Shown here: positions 1 through 9,808 of the stretch, in pieces
Numbering within the stretch: position 1 is the first letter of the stretch
Layout of the letters: every line of letters starts with the position of its first letter
Assembly (NCBI GenBank): GCA_963555705.1
Contig: OY743170.1
Span: 32,377,362-32,441,361, forward strand
Source of the DNA: Ligustrum vulgare
Taxonomy: Eukaryota > Streptophyta > Magnoliopsida > Lamiales > Oleaceae
Length of the DNA stretch: 64,000 nt
Direction of reading: 5' to 3'
Program-made: the position numbers and the translations under genes
The notes under the pieces: model-generated
Databases searched by the model: none
Told to the model about the DNA's origin: nothing
The model's input: only the letters and a program-made list of their open reading frames with translations

Positions 1-450
1 TGCCAGATTTTCAAGTATGTGTGTGTGTGAATAGCCAATGTCAAACGCATACTTATGCAAAAGATATACTCAACACTGTGTGGCTCGTTATGCATAATCA
101 AGCCCAAATCCCATGTGGTCAATCTATGATTTCTAATAAAATTCCTTTCAACGCTCATGGATGATCACCACTTTCTGTTTTTTCTCTCGCATCCCGAGTT
201 TTTATCTATGTGGGTTCTAAAAATATTCTTTACTTTTTCCACACAAGGTAGTCCGAATCAGAAATAAGTGTGCACAACAAATCAAAAGAAAGCAGTTCCC
301 AATTCTACAACCTCAACCATCACAGCTCAGTCAACAAAGCTTATACCATGCAATAATAATATATATTTTTTTTTATTGGACGATTTTTTCTTTTAATGTC
401 CCTGTCTTTTACCATCTTTGTGCATAACTTTTCATACTGACTTTCTATAT

Positions 451-725
451 GACCCCTGTAGCGGGCTTTCAGATCGGCAACTCCCAAACCAGTTGGCTTT
501 AGGGTACCAGGTTCAAAGAACCCCTCAGACATACTTGCCCGAGTCATAAAGGCTTAAACAGAAAAGTTAAAGATGTTATAATGTCTTATGTGTAAGTTCG
601 CTCTCCATACTTGCTTTCTAATTGACGCCTGTAACGAGCTTTAGGTCGATGACTCCCAAGCCAGTTGGCTTTAGGGCACCAGGTTTGAAGGACCCCTCGG
701 ACTTACTTACTCGAGTCAAAAAGGC
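451..725. repeat. Two-copy diverged repeat of about 100 bp
   Basis: Positions 451-553 and 624-725 are two copies of the same sequence at a spacing of 173 bp, each containing CCAGTTGGCTTTAGGG and ending near AAAGGC. They differ at many positions, so the duplication is older than most other repeats here. They lie in the Athila-like 3' internal region. Confidence 0.8.
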
Positions 726-2324
726 ATTTGAAGAGCAGAATAAGACCTTCAGCACTTTTTTGTTTTTATGCTGGAAATGGTTTATACCCGTTGACCAAAC
801 TGTAATGACTAAAGTGAAAAACCAAGAACCACAGACCTCCAACCCATCAATACACACAAATTCCAACCATTTTACCCCCAAACTTGCCTTTTAGCATGAT
901 TGGTCTTAATTTAGGAGTGAGATGTCTAACGATCTAAGTTCAGGGATTTTCAAGTCATTCCTAAGTTCGAATTGCATAAAACTTTGCCCCACATGTATTA
1001 AACAAAAATCCCTCACACAAGCAATTATCCAACACTGGCTATGTGCGCAATAAGTATGAATTTAGCAAAACATAACTAGTTCAAAAATAAGTTCAAGCTT
1101 TCATGTTGCCCAATTTTCAAACCTAATCACAATTTGATTCATACTATATCCTAGGCAATAAACATATTAACACTTTTTCAATGTCTTTTTTTTTTTTTTT
1201 TAAATCCCAATAAAATCGAATGAATATAAAATGAATGAAGAATGTAATGAATCTTCACCCCCAAACTTGAAATGAACATTGTATTCAATGTTTGTCAAAA
1301 AGATTCAACAATGTAAAACGAGACAAAGAAAAGAGAACGAGAACTTTCCAAGTGTAGAGGATGTATTTCTTTGAAGCTTCCTGTAGCACTGCATTGGATG
1401 AATCGACCCTTTGTTTATATTGTTCAAATTGGGTTGGCGTGTTTTGACTGGTGTTTTCCCTGGAAATAAGAAATAATTAACATTAGAAGTCATAAACACC
1501 AATAAGAAATAATGGAAGTTCAGTACCACACCCCCAAACTAAAGTTAAAGCAAAATGTTGAATTTTCAAAATTTGTCGACCACACACATTCAAGCCTTGA
1601 CATCGCCTAGAAAAACATAAATTTTCCTGAGCCATCTTTTGATACATTAAAGTTCACAGCATGATCGACAATATATTAAAAATTCAGCTCATTTAAATAT
1701 CAATAGGGTCATGAAACAATGTCGAGAAGTAGGTGACGTGAGACAGTTTCTGGGTGCAATGTCCTGCAGTGGCCTTGCAATGGGGCTGCCATGATGTAAA
1801 CATGGTTTTAATAGTTTTAATGCCAAGATGTGAACTAACTCATGCACCCCCACACACATAAACATTGATAAACATGTCATGAAGATAAATGCTCGGATGG
1901 ATTTATAAAATTAGCACAAAACTCTCTTTGTAGCATTTCATCAAATACATGGCATGCATTGCAAGAATCAAAGAGTATGCATAGGTTTGGATACATGGGT
2001 TGACCCAAAATTTTCATCATATTTAGCACAATTCACAACTCCAATGACTACCCTAAGTCCATTCTCCAATCCTCTTTAATTCAGAAATCACAAGATTATA
2101 AGAATTTTTATACTTTTTGGAGAAAGAAAAAGAATTCATACCTTTGATTATTTTTGGATGTGAAAATAGCAATGAATTTAGTGCAATGCAATGTTGATGA
2201 CAAGCATGATAGATGAAAGATCACTTTTGGGGTGATTTTTGGGAGAGAACAAATTCATCTTGTTTAAAATTGAAAGAATTAAGTGAAGCACTTAAACTGC
2301 CGAATTTGGTATCAGATTAGCCAC

Positions 2325-2431
2325 GCGATCGCCTGGCTGGAATGCCAGCGATCGTGTGGCTCAAGGTTTTAAAACCTGTTGATTTTTAAATGCAAACTCG
2401 CGATCACTAGAGCATATAGGCCCGCGATCGC
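2325..2431. promoter_or_regulatory. GCGATCGC-type palindrome cluster, internal copy
   Basis: Exact GCGATCGC occurs at 2325-2332 and 2424-2431, with variants at 2348-2355 (GCGATCGT) and near 2400 (GCGATCAC). The first two are flanked by CCAC and GTGG and form an inverted pair that could fold as a hairpin. The array resembles that in this element's own LTR (6467-6571), but lies outside the LTR, downstream of protease. A weak TATA-like minus-strand stretch (TATAAAAA) lies near 2108-2116. Any regulatory function is inference. Confidence 0.45.
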
Positions 2432-2831
2432 TTAGTTCACGGCAGTAATGAAAATTTTTCCTATTTTTGATTTTCAAAATCGTGTTTAGTCTCTTAATCA
2501 CTTCATGATCTATACAAATGATTTTCCAAGTATTAGCTTCATGATCTACTAGTGTGTTAAACGTGTGGGATAACAATTAAAAGCCTAGTTTAATAAAAAT
2601 ATGCAAAAATAAAAATATACCTAAATATGCAATAATAGACTATTATGCACAAGTATTCTTAACATGAAACATGCAAAACACTCAAACACATCTTACCATG
2701 CATATACCTAAAATTTAGCAGATAAACAAATAATTAAAACATAGTAAATAAAAGGGAAGAAAGGTTGGGTTGCCTCCCAACTAGCGCTCCGTTTTAAGTC
2801 TTAAGCCCGACTTTAGCACATCAACATCATG

Positions 2832-3785
2832 GAGGCTTGAAAGATGATCTCATAGCCTTGCATATCTTGCAATTTCCAGCCTTGCAGTTCTCCACCCGTT
2901 TTCTCACTTTCTTTAATTGCAAAGCCTCGTTTTTACCCAATTGTTGAGGGATGTTAGGCTTTTCTTCCTTTTTGTCCTTCTTTCATCTTTTACCTTCACA
3001 AACTCATATTTTGTGATTGGAAACTCTTCCAACTTAATAACTTGCTTCATCTTTACTTCTGGTTTCTGGACCACCCCATCCACATTGAAGCAACTTTCAT
3101 TTTGAACCTTAAGTTCCTGCCTTGGCTTGATACTGAAAGTGGCTTGTTCCTTCTCAACCCTAAAAATGATTTCTCCCTTTTCAATGTCAATTAAGGCTCT
3201 TCCAGTAGCCAGGAAAGGTCTTCCAAAAATGAGGGGCATCTGAGTGTCCTCCTCCATGTCTAAGATCACAAAGTCAACTGGAAAGAAAAATTTGTCTACT
3301 TTTACTATCACGTTCTCAACAATACCGTACGGGTACTGAATGGATCTGTTGGCCAGTTTCAGTGTGATATTTGTTTGTTTAGGCTCCCCCAAACCAAGTT
3401 TTCTGTACACAGCCAAAGGCATTAAATTGACACTGGCACCAAGATCACACAATACATTATCAAAAGTAAAATTACCAATAGTGCAAGGGATAGAGAAACT
3501 CCCTGGATCGGTCAATTTTTGTGGTAATTTTTTTTGAAGTATGACGCTGCACTCCTCACTCAGTGCTACAGTCTTAAAATCAACCAACTTTCTTTTGTTT
3601 GAGAGCATCTCCTTCATAAACTTTAAGTAGAGGGACATTTGAGCCAATGCTTCAGCGAAAGGGATGTTTATATGTAGTTTCTTGAAAATCTCCAAAAATT
3701 TCCCAAATTGCAGCTCCAGATTTTGCTTTCTCAGCCTTTGTGGGTATGGAACTGGAGGCACATAAGCCTTGACTGGCGGTCTAAC
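2832..3785 (-). pseudogene. Athila-type aspartic protease, end of the gag-pro frame
   Basis: The frame encodes a retropepsin-like aspartic protease. The active-site signature DLGAS is visible, followed by a flap-like region and the conserved FGRPFLATG block typical of Athila/Tat proteases. The protease would cut the polyprotein in the maturing particle. It is in the same frame as the second half of gag, separated by a single TGA at 3786, where an arginine CGA is expected from the context. Near 2960 the frame shifts, and a cysteine-rich basic tail continues in another frame to about 2832. No pol follows. Assignment to the branch is from motif resemblance. Confidence 0.8.
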
Positions 3786-5325
3786 TCAAACTTCTTCTTC
3801 ACCCTTTTCTTCAACTTCAGGAGTCGACCCCTGTTCTTTTTCTCTTTTCTGCTCTTCCACCACATTTTTCTTTTGGCTCTTCTGCTTTTCATATTCTTCT
3901 GTAGTCACTTCAAATAAATGAACCCCGCTCCTCGTTGTTATTGCATTAACATGCTCACGAGGGTTCATTTCGGTGTTGCTTGGTAACTGTCCAGGCTGTC
4001 TTGTTGAACTGCTAGCTGCCAGCTCTCCCATTTGTCTCTTCAAATTCTTAATCTCAGCTGCTTGATTCATAATTTCACCATTCTGAGTCCTAACTAGATG
4101 GATTAACATCTCCATGTTTTCTGCCATGGTTTTATGAGATTGTTGTTGTTGCTGTTGTTGAAAACCAGGTGGACGCTGAATATTCTGATTATTAGACCAG
4201 AAGAAGTTGGGATGGTTCTTCCATTCTGGGTTGTAGGTTTGTGAATAAGGACCACCATGTTGCCTGTTGCCCACGAAATTAACTTGTTCTGGATTTGATT
4301 GACTCTGTTGCATGGGACAGAAATTCACAGTATGATTTTCAAAACAAAAATCACATAGCGCTGTTTGAACTGAGTTGACTGTCTGCACACCCATACTGTC
4401 AATTTTCTTCGTCAACGCATCTAATTTAGCATTTAATGATGTAATCTCATTAACGGAAATTACTCCCCCGAACTTAGGTGCGGACCTCTCTGAATACCAT
4501 TGGTAACTATTTGAAGCCATCTTCTCGAAAATCTCAGAAGCTTCTTCATAAGTCATATCCATTACTGAACCCCCAGCTGCTGAGTCTGCGTGCTTCTTAT
4601 TTTCATTTGTCAAACCCATTATAGAATGTCTGAACTAAGATCCAATCTGCGATTCCATGGGTAGGACACTGTCTAATAAGCTCATTGAACCTTTCCCAAG
4701 CTTCAAAAATGGATTCCTTTGGCTGTTGACTAAAGGACAGAATTTCACACCTAAGCTTTGACATCCGGCCAGGTGGAAAAAATTTATCTACGAATTTTTG
4801 GCTCAGGATTTGAAAGGTGGTGATAGTGTGGAGAGGTAAAGAATAGAACCAAGCTTTAGCTTTGTCTGCCAATGAGAATGAGAACAGTTTCAGCTTCACG
4901 GCATCACCCGGAACTCCATTCATGCACTGCATATCACAGAGTTCTTGGAACGTCCGTAAGTGTGCATGTGGATCTTCAGAAAGCAACCCGTGGAATACGG
5001 AAGAATTTTGGATCAGAGAGATTAAAGAAGTCTTGATCGCAAAGTTATTAGTAGGGATAGCAGGAGGCACTATGCAAGTTCCAATGTTCCCCACAGGAGG
5101 AACCATGTAGTCTCTCAATATGCGCCTTCCATGATTCGGTTGTTATCCATTCACAACTGCTGGAAGATTTTGTTGATTTTCCTGATTATCCTGAATTACG
5201 TCATCTGCCATGGCCAAGTCTGTTTGTTGATTCATTTCCAACTGTTGTCTACGCCTCTGACGAAAGGTGCGTTCAATTTTTGTATCAAAAGGAAGCAAAT
5301 CAAATGACTTAGTCCTTCTTAACAT
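3786..5325 (-). pseudogene. gag: Athila-type Gag, interrupted by a stop and a frameshift
   Basis: This encodes the structural capsid protein of the retrotransposon particle. The start chosen is the ATG at 5325. An in-frame TAA lies at 5143-5145. The capsid domain follows, with the characteristic GLLSEDPHAHLRTF and FFPPGRMSKLR blocks and EAWERFNELIRQCP. Near 4610 the frame shifts and the rest runs on in the frame that also encodes the protease. A glutamine-rich linker (about 4130-4165 on the plus strand) and a zinc-knuckle-like C-x2-C-x3-H-x4-C lie in the second half. The upstream neighbours are the primer-binding site and the 5' LTR. The element needs Pol from an intact relative. Confidence 0.85.
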
Positions 5326-5432
5326 AAATTAAATAAAACACTAATTAAAAACAAAAACTGAAAATAAAGATAAAAATAAAACAAAATAAAGTTCAAAGTA
5401 AGTAAGAACTAATGGGTATCGATATTAATTAA

Positions 5433-5453
5433 CAGTCCCCGACAATGGCGCCA
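5433..5453 (-). other. Primer-binding site, tRNA-Asp type
   Basis: On the minus strand this reads TGGCGCCATTGTCGGGGA, complementary (two changes) to the 3' end of plant tRNA-Asp. It lies 6 bp beyond the LTR end. Athila-type elements use this primer. Confidence 0.85.
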
Positions 5454-5459
5454 AAAACT

Positions 5460-6973
5460 TGTTCACTGATATCTCGCGATGCGAAATACCCCCGCAAGTG
5501 CACAGGTCGTGAGAAGTAATAAAGTGGACCTAGAAGTCCGGATTATCGTCCCACAAGGACTACTATTAATTACCGAAATATTTTAGTTCTACACTTTATT
5601 TGAACGAACAAATGAATTTGCGGTTTTAAACTAAAACTAAAGAATTAAACTAAAGAATTTAAAATTGGATAATTGTTTTGTTTTCAAATACGATTGTAAA
5701 GTAGTTGGGATTTACGATTTCACCTAACCAATTAAATTAACTCCAATTCCAGTTTTATTTCCTAAATATGTATTCGGTCGAATTCACTAATTTAAATTGA
5801 AATTCCTCTCTCGAGTTTAAATCAACTCTACCTAAATAAGTCAACCATGTATCTCTACAGCGGGTCTGAATATTCCTTATCTAGATGCATTACATTCAAG
5901 AATTCACACACGATCGCAATAATTACAAGAGTATATCTCTATCTCTCGTTCAATTACCGGATTTATTACCTAGATCTATGTTATTAACTCACCTCTTGGA
6001 TTTTGGAAATAACACATGAAATCATGAATAAGTGGCCAGTTCATTCACGCATTAAACGCAATAATAAATCAACACATGCATTAAAGCGTTAAAACAAGGA
6101 ATATGGAATTAAAATAATTAATTAAGCTACATCGTTCATCCCAACATCAAATTTAGCTACACATCATATTTAAATAGCAAAAACAAAATATAATGAGGTT
6201 CATTGAAAATAACAAAGAAGAATGGAAAGATTGCACAAATTATCAATTCTTCAAGTATCTTCAATTCACGCCCCTCTGCGATGCTTGAATCTCCAAGAAT
6301 TTGAATTAAAATATTTGTTGTGGCTCGTTCTATGGAGAGGCAAAGGTCTGATTTTCGTGCCTCATGTGTTGTATATATAGGTTTTGGAGAAAACCTAGGT
6401 CAAAAAGCCCAAAGCCTATTAAAAATCGCGAGAAAAATCTGATCTGCGGCCCAGTCGAATAAGCACGCGATCGCTCAAGCGTAAGGCCGGCGATCGCGTG
6501 GAAGACCCAAAAACTCTCGGGTTATAATTTAACACCTTCTCGCGATCGCTTGGTATGTAACCAGCGATCGCGACGTCGCTCTTTTCTCGGCTGTACAAGT
6601 TAGTCCCCGTCCTTTAATTGCAGCCTTAGTCCTCCACTTTCAATTGTTGCGATTTAGTCCCCAAACCTTATCTTCTTCTCAATTTGCCCATTCAAGCTCT
6701 TAATTCATTGAATTAGGTCCTCCAACCTCTGATTTAGTCACTTTTGCACCAAGCATGTTTCCCGGTTGTTGTCACAAACTCCTCACTTGTCCAATTTAGC
6801 TCCAATTAGCAATCCAATTATGCGTTTTTCCCATTTATTGCTTCATTCTTCTTCGATTGGGACATTTTCTGAAAAGTATACAAATAAACACAAATTAAGG
6901 AGCATATATTCTAAAACGACAATAATTAAACCTAATTTAGACATGCAAATAAGTGTATAAATTACACTTATCA
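5460..6973 (-). repeat. 5' LTR of the Athila-like element
   Basis: On the minus strand the LTR starts TGATAAGTGT at 6973 and ends GTGAACA at 5460 (1514 bp). The right edge is fixed by the abrupt end of Tekay integrase coding at 6974, the left edge by the adjacent primer-binding site. It contains a GCGATCGC palindrome array and a TATA box, listed separately. The mate LTR is outside the window. Confidence 0.85.
6371..6571 (-). promoter_or_regulatory. LTR promoter: TATA box with upstream GCGATCGC array
   Basis: A minus-strand TATA box (CTATATATAC, 6380-6371) is preceded by four exact GCGATCGC palindromes at 6467-6474, 6490-6497, 6542-6549 and 6564-6571, about 90-190 bp upstream. They form two inverted pairs. 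The promoter role of the TATA box is a standard inference for an LTR; the role of the palindromes is unknown. Confidence 0.6.
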
Positions 6974-8927
6974 CTAGGCCAAAACCTAGAAGTAAATCTA
7001 GGATCCCTATTAGACACAATGGATACTGGAGTCCCGTACAAACTGACTATCTCATCCACATATAACTTTGCCAATTTATTTAAGGAAAAAGTAGATTTGA
7101 TTGGTAAAAACCTTGTTGTCTTGGTCAAACAGTCAATAATCACCCAAACACCATCATGACCACTCTGAGTGGGAGAAAGAACAAATACAAAATCCATAGT
7201 AATATGTTCTCATTTCCACTCTGGAATAGACAACAGATGTAGAGGCCCAGTTGTCTTCTGACGAACTAGCTTTAATCGCTGAAGAGTAAGGCACTTAGAT
7301 ACAAAATCTGCTATCTCTCTTTTCATACCAAGCCACCAATAATGCTCTTTCAAAGTATTATACAACTTGGTACTTCCCGGGTGCCTATAGCATAGGTTGA
7401 ACTGTGTGCCTCTTCTAAAATCTCTTGTTTCAATTTTGGCATATCAGGAACACACAATCTACTCCCTGTAACTAATACACCATCTCGGATTTCATGTATG
7501 ATCGTAAACCAACATCGACTTCGGCCTTCAAAATCCTCAATGTTAAATCTTGAGATTGAGCTTCTCTAACATTGTCAATCAAGGTAGGTCATACCTAAAA
7601 ATTAGCCAGTAGTGCTCATGTAGTAGTCACTGGAAACTGAACACGCAAGTTCTTAAACTCGCAAATCAACGAAGCACATATTGCACTAAGTTAAGATGAA
7701 GAACTACTAGTCTTTCGGCTAAGAGCGCCTACGGCAACATTAGCCTTCCCTGGATGATAATCAATTATGCAGTCATAATCTTTAATCAACACTAGCAATC
7801 TCCTTTTCCTCATATTCAATTCTTTCTAATCAAAAATATACTTCAAGCTTTTGTGATCCGTGAATATCTGTCATTTTTCACCATACAAATAATACCTCCA
7901 AATCTTCAATGTCAAAACCATTGCAACCAACTCTAAGTCATGTGTTGGGTAGTTTAACTCATGTTTTTTCAATTTTCTTGAAGTATAAGCTATAACTCTC
8001 CCATTCTGCATCGAAACACAACCTAGGCCCTGACGTGAAGCATCACTATAAATCACGTACTCTTCACCTGGAGATGGAAGAGTAAGTACTGGGGCAGAAA
8101 GTAATCTATTCTTCAGTCCACACTAATTTAGAGTTCTTTTAGTCAAACTAGTCAAAGGAAGAGCAATTTTCGAGAACCCCTCTACAAATCGACGGTAGTA
8201 ACCTTCTAGTCCCAGAAAACTCCTTACTTTTGTCACATTTGTAGGATGTTCCCAGTTCATCACTGCTTTATTCTTGATTGGATCTATGTAAATGCCTTCA
8301 GCCAAGATAACATGTCCCTAGAATACCACTTTGTCTAGCCATCATTTTCTAAACTTAGCATATAATTGCTTATCTCGTAAAATTTGCAAAATAGTCTTCA
8401 CGTGCTCAGGATGCTCTTCATGATTACGAGAACAAATTAGTATATCATCTATAAAGACAATAGCGAATCTGTCTAGATACGTTGAAATACTCTATTCATC
8501 AAATCCATAAATAATGCTGGGGCATTAGTTAACCCAAATGACATCACAGTAACTCATAATGGCTATATCGAGACCTGAATGTAGTTTTCGATACATCAGA
8601 ATCTCTGATCTTGAGCTGATGATTCCTCGATGCAAGTCAATCTTAGAGAATACAATGGCACCCCGAAGTTGATCAAACAAATCATCAATACGAGGCAAAG
8701 GACACTTGTTATGGATTGTCACTTTGTTCGATTGTCTGTAGTCTATACATAATCTCATTGTGTCATCTTTCTTTTTCACAAATAGGACTGGTGCTCCCTA
8801 TGGAGATGTACTAGGACTAATGAAACCCTTATCTACTAATTCTTGCAACTATACTTTCAACTCTTTCAACTCCATTGGAGCCATTCTGCAAGGTGCTTGT
8901 GAGATAGGAGCGGTCCCTGGAACTAAG
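6974..8927 (-). pseudogene. pol: Tekay-type RT, RNase H and integrase remnant
   Basis: This piece continues the frame that stops at 13224 on the far side of the CRM-like insertion. In order it holds the RT start with PCRMAPMEL and [12 protein letters not shown] (about 8880-8700), RT palm and connection (8305-8123, [19 protein letters not shown]), RNase H (8056-7871, [10 protein letters not shown] and [12 protein letters not shown]), the HHCC zinc-binding part of integrase (about 7440-7240) and the start of the catalytic core (7197 down). It ends at 6974, where the Athila-like LTR cuts the integrase after the RFWPS block. Stops and frameshifts separate the pieces, so no product is possible. 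Confidence 0.85.
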
Positions 8928-9808
8928 TGATGCAAACCACGTAGCAATTCTAGCTACGCAACCCACAAAATATTGAATCGACCCAAGAACGCCAAGAAAC
9001 CACGATTTATGGATCCAATTAAAATTAATTGAACCAAGCAACCAATACAATCACAAGGATATATTGACCTCTTGATCACAAGCAATATTAATTCTCACCG
9101 AGATTTGAACAAACAAGAATAACTCGCAAGTTCGAATTTTATTCAATGAAGAATAAGGTTATGAAAGCAAATTAGCCTCTCAATTGTATTATCAAAGTTG
9201 TGTGTCATGAATAATGAAAATTACATCCCTATAAATAGGGTCAAAACTAGGTTTAAGAGTTCTAATTAAACAAGGAAACAAATAACTAAAATTAAGGAAA
9301 TAATTAAAACCCTAAAATCACTCGTTTATGAATTTACGTCCGTGACTAATTTCCTTACGGCCGTAAGACTTATTCTGTTTCACCGTTACGGCCGTGAGAC
9401 TCCTTTTACGGCCGTAAGCCTTAATTCTGAAATTTCTGTTTTTGATCCGAGGCAATGTTACGGCCGTGATTAATATTAGTTACGGTCGTAAGTACAATTT
9501 CTTCAAAAATTCAGTTTTCAGCAGCAAGTTGGTTACGGACGTGAGAATTATGAATTACGGTCGTAATTCTTGAAATTTGGCAATCTTCTTCGATGGCTTG
9601 AATGAGGTTGATCCACTCGTCGTTTTGGCTCGGTCCCAACATGGAACTTGCTTCTTTCGATGACACGAACATTGTTTTTGCCATTGTTTCTTGAACTAAC
9701 TTGTCCATTGCTTCCTTGGCCCTATTTGTATGCAATCGAGTCATCGGCCCTCCTCGGATCTTCAACGGATCTTTGTACGGGCTTGTATCCGTGGTCTGGA
9801 TCACATCA
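8928..9808 (-). repeat. 3' LTR of CRM-like copy A
   Basis: 881 bp, TGATG...CATCA ends. It matches the LTR of copy B at 50437-51318 along its whole length. Its upstream third (9808 to 9511) is also protein-coding, being the tail of pol. A near-palindromic TATA-type block, CCCTATAAATAGGG, lies at 9227-9240. Confidence 0.92.
9227..9564 (-). promoter_or_regulatory. LTR promoter region with eight ACGGCCGT-type motifs
   Basis: Between 9334 and 9564 there are eight copies of TTACGGCCGTRA or one-base variants. Those ending GTGA and GTAA alternate, giving four pairs. A TATA-type block (minus strand TATTTATAG) lies about 95 bp downstream at 9227-9240. The core ACGGCCGT is palindromic. Copy B keeps the same eight positions. 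The function is unknown; the placement resembles a promoter-proximal binding array. Confidence 0.6.

Larger units (their letters stand above)
1..2760 (-). other. Non-coding 3' internal region of the Athila-like element
   Basis: No convincing coding region is visible. The stretch holds a diverged two-copy repeat (451-725), several CCCCCAAAC runs (for example near 878, 1258 and 1529), and a small array of GCGATCGC-like motifs (2325-2431). Just beyond its right edge, 2764-2800 carries a purine/pyrimidine-biased block (minus strand GGGAGGCAACCCAA) that is common downstream of gag-pro in plant Athila/Tat elements. A long non-coding 3' region is usual for this branch. The short open frames here look like chance. 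Confidence 0.6.
1..6973 (-). mobile_element. Athila-like Ty3/gypsy retrotransposon, 5' part, lacking pol
   Basis: Reading right to left, the element has a 5' LTR (6973-5460), a tRNA-Asp-type primer-binding site, a broken gag and a protease, then about 2.8 kb of non-coding internal sequence that runs off the window. Gag, protease and primer site all resemble the Athila/Tat branch, and tRNA-Asp priming favours Athila. No reverse transcriptase, RNase H or integrase follows the protease, so this copy is non-autonomous. Its right end interrupts the integrase of a Tekay-type element at 6973/6974. The 3' LTR and the second copy of the target duplication (expected CTAGG, seen once at 6974-6978) lie outside the window. 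Confidence 0.85.

Noticed and set aside
6467..6571. GCGATCGC is the well-known highly iterated palindrome of cyanobacterial genomes
   Set aside because: The surrounding DNA is a plant LTR retrotransposon with tRNA-Asp priming and Athila-type Gag. The shared 8-mer is a coincidence of sequence, not evidence of cyanobacterial or plastid origin.
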